This document shows positions 61,571 to 64,000 of a stretch of 64,000 nt of DNA, in pieces; positions within the stretch are counted from its first letter, which is position 1, and the number at the start of each line of letters is the position of its first letter. The translations under genes and the position numbers were made by a program. The DNA lies in NCBI RefSeq assembly GCF_000931445.1, contig NZ_CP010849.1:806001-870000 (forward strand), written 5' to 3'. The notes beneath the pieces are model-generated. The model ran no database searches. It saw only the letters and a program-made list of their open reading frames with translations, and had not been told where the DNA came from. The DNA is from Streptomyces cyaneogriseus subsp. noncyanogenus (lineage in GTDB: Bacteria > Actinomycetota > Actinomycetes > Streptomycetales > Streptomycetaceae).

Positions 61571-63082
61571 ATGCACGTTCACCACGGCGCGCGGCGCTCC
61601 GGCGCACCGCGCGTCACCCTGCTCACCGAAGGCACCTACCCGCACAGTCACGGCGGTGTGAGCGTCTGGTGCGACCAGCTCGTCACCGGCATGCCCGACC
61701 TCGACTTCGACGTCATCGCCGTCACCGGCACCGGGCGCGAGCCGATCGTGTGGGACCTGCCCGGACATGTGTCGCGTGTCGTGTCCGTGCCGATGTGGGG
61801 TGCCGCTCCCCCGGGCCGCCCGCCCCGCGGCCGGGCCCGCCGCCGGCTCGCCGACGCCTACGAGCGGTTCCTGACCGCGCTGGTCGACCCGTGCGCCGAG
61901 GACGGTTTCGCGCCCGCGCTGTACGTGCTGGCCGCGGCGGCGGCGGACGGCCTGCTCGGCCCCTTCCTGCGGGACGACACGGCGATCACGGTCCTGACGG
62001 AGGTGTGGACGCGGCCGGGCCTGGCGGTGCGGGAGGCGGGGCCGACCCTGCACGACGCGCTCACCGCGACCGCCCTGCTGGAACACGCGCTGCGCCCGCT
62101 GGCCGCGGCGCCGCCCGAGGAGGGCGTGGCCCACGCGGTCAGCGGCGGTGTCGCCGTACTGCCGGGGCTGGCGGCGCTGGAGCGGCACGGGGTTCCGCTG
62201 CTGCTCACCGAGCACGGCGTCTACCTGCGCGAGCGCTACCTCGGTTACCGGACCGCGCCGTACCGCTGGCCGGTCAAGGCGGTGGTCCTGGGCTTCTTCC
62301 GGCTGCTGGCGGAGGAGAGCTACCGCCGCGCGGCGCTCATCACCCCCGGCAACCGCTACAACCGGCTGTGGGAGGAGCAGGGCGGGGCCGACCCGGCGTC
62401 GATCCGCACGGTCTACAACGGCGTCGACCCCGCCGCCTTCCCCCCGGCCGGGCCCGAGCCGGAGAACCTCACCCTGAGCTGGGCCGGGCGGGTCGACCCC
62501 ATCAAGGACCTGGAGACCCTGATCCGCGCCTTCGCCCTGGTCCGGGCCCGACTGCCCGAGGTCCGGCTGCGGTTGTTCGGCGGGACGCCCCGGGGCGGAG
62601 AGGGCTACCGGGAACGCTGCGAGGCCCTGGCCGCCGAGCTGGGGCACGCCGACGCCGTGACGTTCGAGGGGCGCGTCGAGGACATCAAGGACGCCTACGC
62701 CGCCGGGAACGTCGTGATGCTCTCCAGCATCAGCGAGGGATTCCCGTTCACGCTGATCGAGGCGATGTCGTGCGGACGGGCCACCGTCTCCACGGACGTG
62801 GGCGGCGTGCGGGAGGCCGTGGGCGACACCGGTCTCGTGGTGCCGCCGCGCGACCCGGACGCGATGGCCGCCGCAGCACTGGAGCTGCTGCGCGACCCGG
62901 CCCGGCGCCGGGCCATGGGCGAGGCGGCCCGGCTGCGGGTCATCGAGCAGTTCACCCTGCGCCAGACCATCGACACCTTCCGCTCCATCTACCACGAACT
63001 GGCAGCGGGCACACGGCAGATGCCCGCCCGGATCGTCCTGCCCGCCCCGGCGGCCACCGGCCTGGGGAGCCTCACCGGATGA
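61571..63082 (+). CDS. PelF-like family 4 glycosyltransferase
   Basis: The 503-residue cytoplasmic GT-B enzyme opens with LLTEGTYPHSHGGVSVWCDQL, the PelF (DUF3492) N-terminal signature. Further on are LLTEHGVYLRERYL, the start of the second Rossmann domain (LSWAGRVDPIKD) and the catalytic/nucleotide-binding SEGFPFTLIEAMSCG. PelF polymerises UDP-activated amino sugars for Pel polysaccharide. A GGAGC ribosome site precedes the ATG. The stop overlaps the next gene's start (ATGA), so the two are coupled. Together with the upstream deacetylase it suggests a Pel-like exopolysaccharide operon. Confidence 0.85.
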   Translation: MHVHHGARRSGAPRVTLLTEGTYPHSHGGVSVWCDQLVTGMPDLDFDVIAVTGTGREPIVWDLPGHVSRVVSVPMWGAAPPGRPPRGRARRRLADAYERFLTALVDPCAEDGFAPALYVLAAAAADGLLGPFLRDDTAITVLTEVWTRPGLAVREAGPTLHDALTATALLEHALRPLAAAPPEEGVAHAVSGGVAVLPGLAALERHGVPLLLTEHGVYLRERYLGYRTAPYRWPVKAVVLGFFRLLAEESYRRAALITPGNRYNRLWEEQGGADPASIRTVYNGVDPAAFPPAGPEPENLTLSWAGRVDPIKDLETLIRAFALVRARLPEVRLRLFGGTPRGGEGYRERCEALAAELGHADAVTFEGRVEDIKDAYAAGNVVMLSSISEGFPFTLIEAMSCGRATVSTDVGGVREAVGDTGLVVPPRDPDAMAAAALELLRDPARRRAMGEAARLRVIEQFTLRQTIDTFRSIYHELAAGTRQMPARIVLPAPAATGLGSLTG

Positions 63083-64000
63083 GCGGGCCGATATCCCTGG
63101 AACCCGGCGGCGCCGAGCAGGAGACGCTGGCGCTGCGGCTGGCCCGGCCGCCCCGGCCCCGCCGCCGGCCCCGCTGGGCTTTGGACGACACCACCCTCAC
63201 GATCCGGCTGCCCCGGCAGGGGCCCGACGAGGAGGCCGTCAGCGCGCTCGCCGCCGAACTGGCCGACCGCATCGGCCCCGCCGTCCACCCGTACGAGGTG
63301 GCCGCGCTGCTGGAGTCGGAGGGCATGACCGCCTCCGTGATCAAGGAGCGCTACGGCCATCCGAACCTGTTCTCGCTGGCGTCCGCGCTGTACGCGCAGG
63401 TGCCCCGGACGTTTCCCGAGCCGCCGCCCGCGCCCGACCCGTGGCGGCCCGACACGGTGCGCTGCCTGCTGCGCGGGGTGCTGTTCGCGCTGCCCGCCCT
63501 GGCCTATCTGCTCACCGCCCCGCTGTGGCGGGTCGACCGGCACGCCGCCGTCCTGATCGTGGCGGGCGTCGTCTCCTGGGCGTGGGGGCAGGCGCTCGGC
63601 CACCGGGCGCACCTGCGGCTGGTGGCCGGGCGCCGGGAAGCGGCCCGCACCCTGCTGACCGGTTCGCTGCTCGGCGCGGCGGTGGCCACGGGCCTCGCCG
63701 CGCTGCCCGCCGGGGGCGGCCCCGTCACCGCGGTGGCGGCGGCTCAGTCGCTGTATCTCGCCGCGGCGGGGGTACTGCTGGTCCTGGGCCGGGAGCGGCT
63801 GCTGCTGGCCGCGCTCGGGCCGCTGATCGCCGGCGGCGCGGTGCTGCCGTGGTGGGAGCCGGGCCCGCTGCTGCGGGCGGGGCTGCCGCTGCTGGCGCTG
63901 CTGGCCACGCTCGCCGCCGCCGGAGGCGTCCTGCGGGCGGGCCTCGCCGTCCCGGCCGCCGCCGACGGGCCCCGGCCGCGCCTGCTCTCCTCGCTCCCCT
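63079..64000 (+). CDS. Multi-pass membrane protein, cut by window end
   Basis: ATG at 63079 overlaps the glycosyltransferase stop. The visible 307 residues have a soluble N-terminal region of about 130 residues (with AVHPYEVAALLESEGMTASVIKERYG, which looks like a small helical domain), then several hydrophobic segments (GVLFALPALAYLLTAPLW, AAVLIVAGVVSWAWGQ, LLAALGPLIAGGAVLPW and others). The frame runs off the right edge. Its position after a PelF-like enzyme suggests a membrane component for polymer export, possibly PelG-like, but I cannot confirm the family from this part. Confidence 0.75.
   Translation, partial: MSGPISLEPGGAEQETLALRLARPPRPRRRPRWALDDTTLTIRLPRQGPDEEAVSALAAELADRIGPAVHPYEVAALLESEGMTASVIKERYGHPNLFSLASALYAQVPRTFPEPPPAPDPWRPDTVRCLLRGVLFALPALAYLLTAPLWRVDRHAAVLIVAGVVSWAWGQALGHRAHLRLVAGRREAARTLLTGSLLGAAVATGLAALPAGGGPVTAVAAAQSLYLAAAGVLLVLGRERLLLAALGPLIAGGAVLPWWEPGPLLRAGLPLLALLATLAAAGGVLRAGLAVPAAADGPRPRLLSSLP

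Overview
The window reads as Streptomyces (or a close actinomycete): very high GC, GTG and TTG starts, purine-rich Shine-Dalgarno sites, rare TTA leucine codons and strong hairpin terminators. It holds most of a modular type I polyketide synthase (PKS) cluster and, at the right, the start of an unrelated secreted-protein and exopolysaccharide locus. No RNA genes, CRISPR arrays or insertion sequences were seen.

Layout. 1-7350 (+): the end of one PKS gene, then the chain-terminating PKS with a C-terminal thioester reductase. 7351-8006: convergent terminators. 8007-21687 (-): PKS genes for a KSQ loading module, module 1 and a further single module. 21923-27761 (-): flavin-dependent hydroxylase, MFS exporter, and a class III aminotransferase fused to a reductase-like domain. 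27777-44800 (-): two more PKS genes, ending in a fully reducing module. 44931-46826 (-): SARP regulator. 46881-50915 (-): a FkbG-K-like methoxymalonyl-ACP operon. 51560-54835 (-): LuxR-type regulator, flavin reductase and SDR oxidoreductase. 55080-57962 (-): secreted M4 protease. 58430-64000 (+): small secreted protein, Agd3/PelA-like polysaccharide deacetylase, PelF-like glycosyltransferase and a membrane protein cut by the window end.

How it works together (inference). A KSQ-AT-ACP loader that appears to use methylmalonyl-CoA starts a propionate-primed chain. Malonyl- and methylmalonyl-type modules extend it, with at least one fully reducing step. The reductase domain releases an aldehyde instead of a lactone or acid, and the aminotransferase can convert it to an amine. 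This is the release logic of actinomycete polyketide alkaloids such as coelimycin. The FMN-dependent hydroxylase, its reductase and the methoxymalonyl cassette point to an oxygenated, methoxylated product. I cannot name the compound.

Major caveat. The sequence is a draft carrying 15 copies of the 42-bp loxP-type linker used in 454 Titanium paired-end libraries, in three blocks (1444-2355, 4939-5374, 33836-34217). They break two PKS genes exactly where those genes are nearly identical to each other. One further frameshift (about 36832) sits in a C homopolymer. These are best read as assembly or sequencing errors, not biology. The second module of the 27777-38475 PKS is different: its AT, DH and KR each lack key catalytic residues while its KS and ACP look intact, and these changes lie away from the artefacts.
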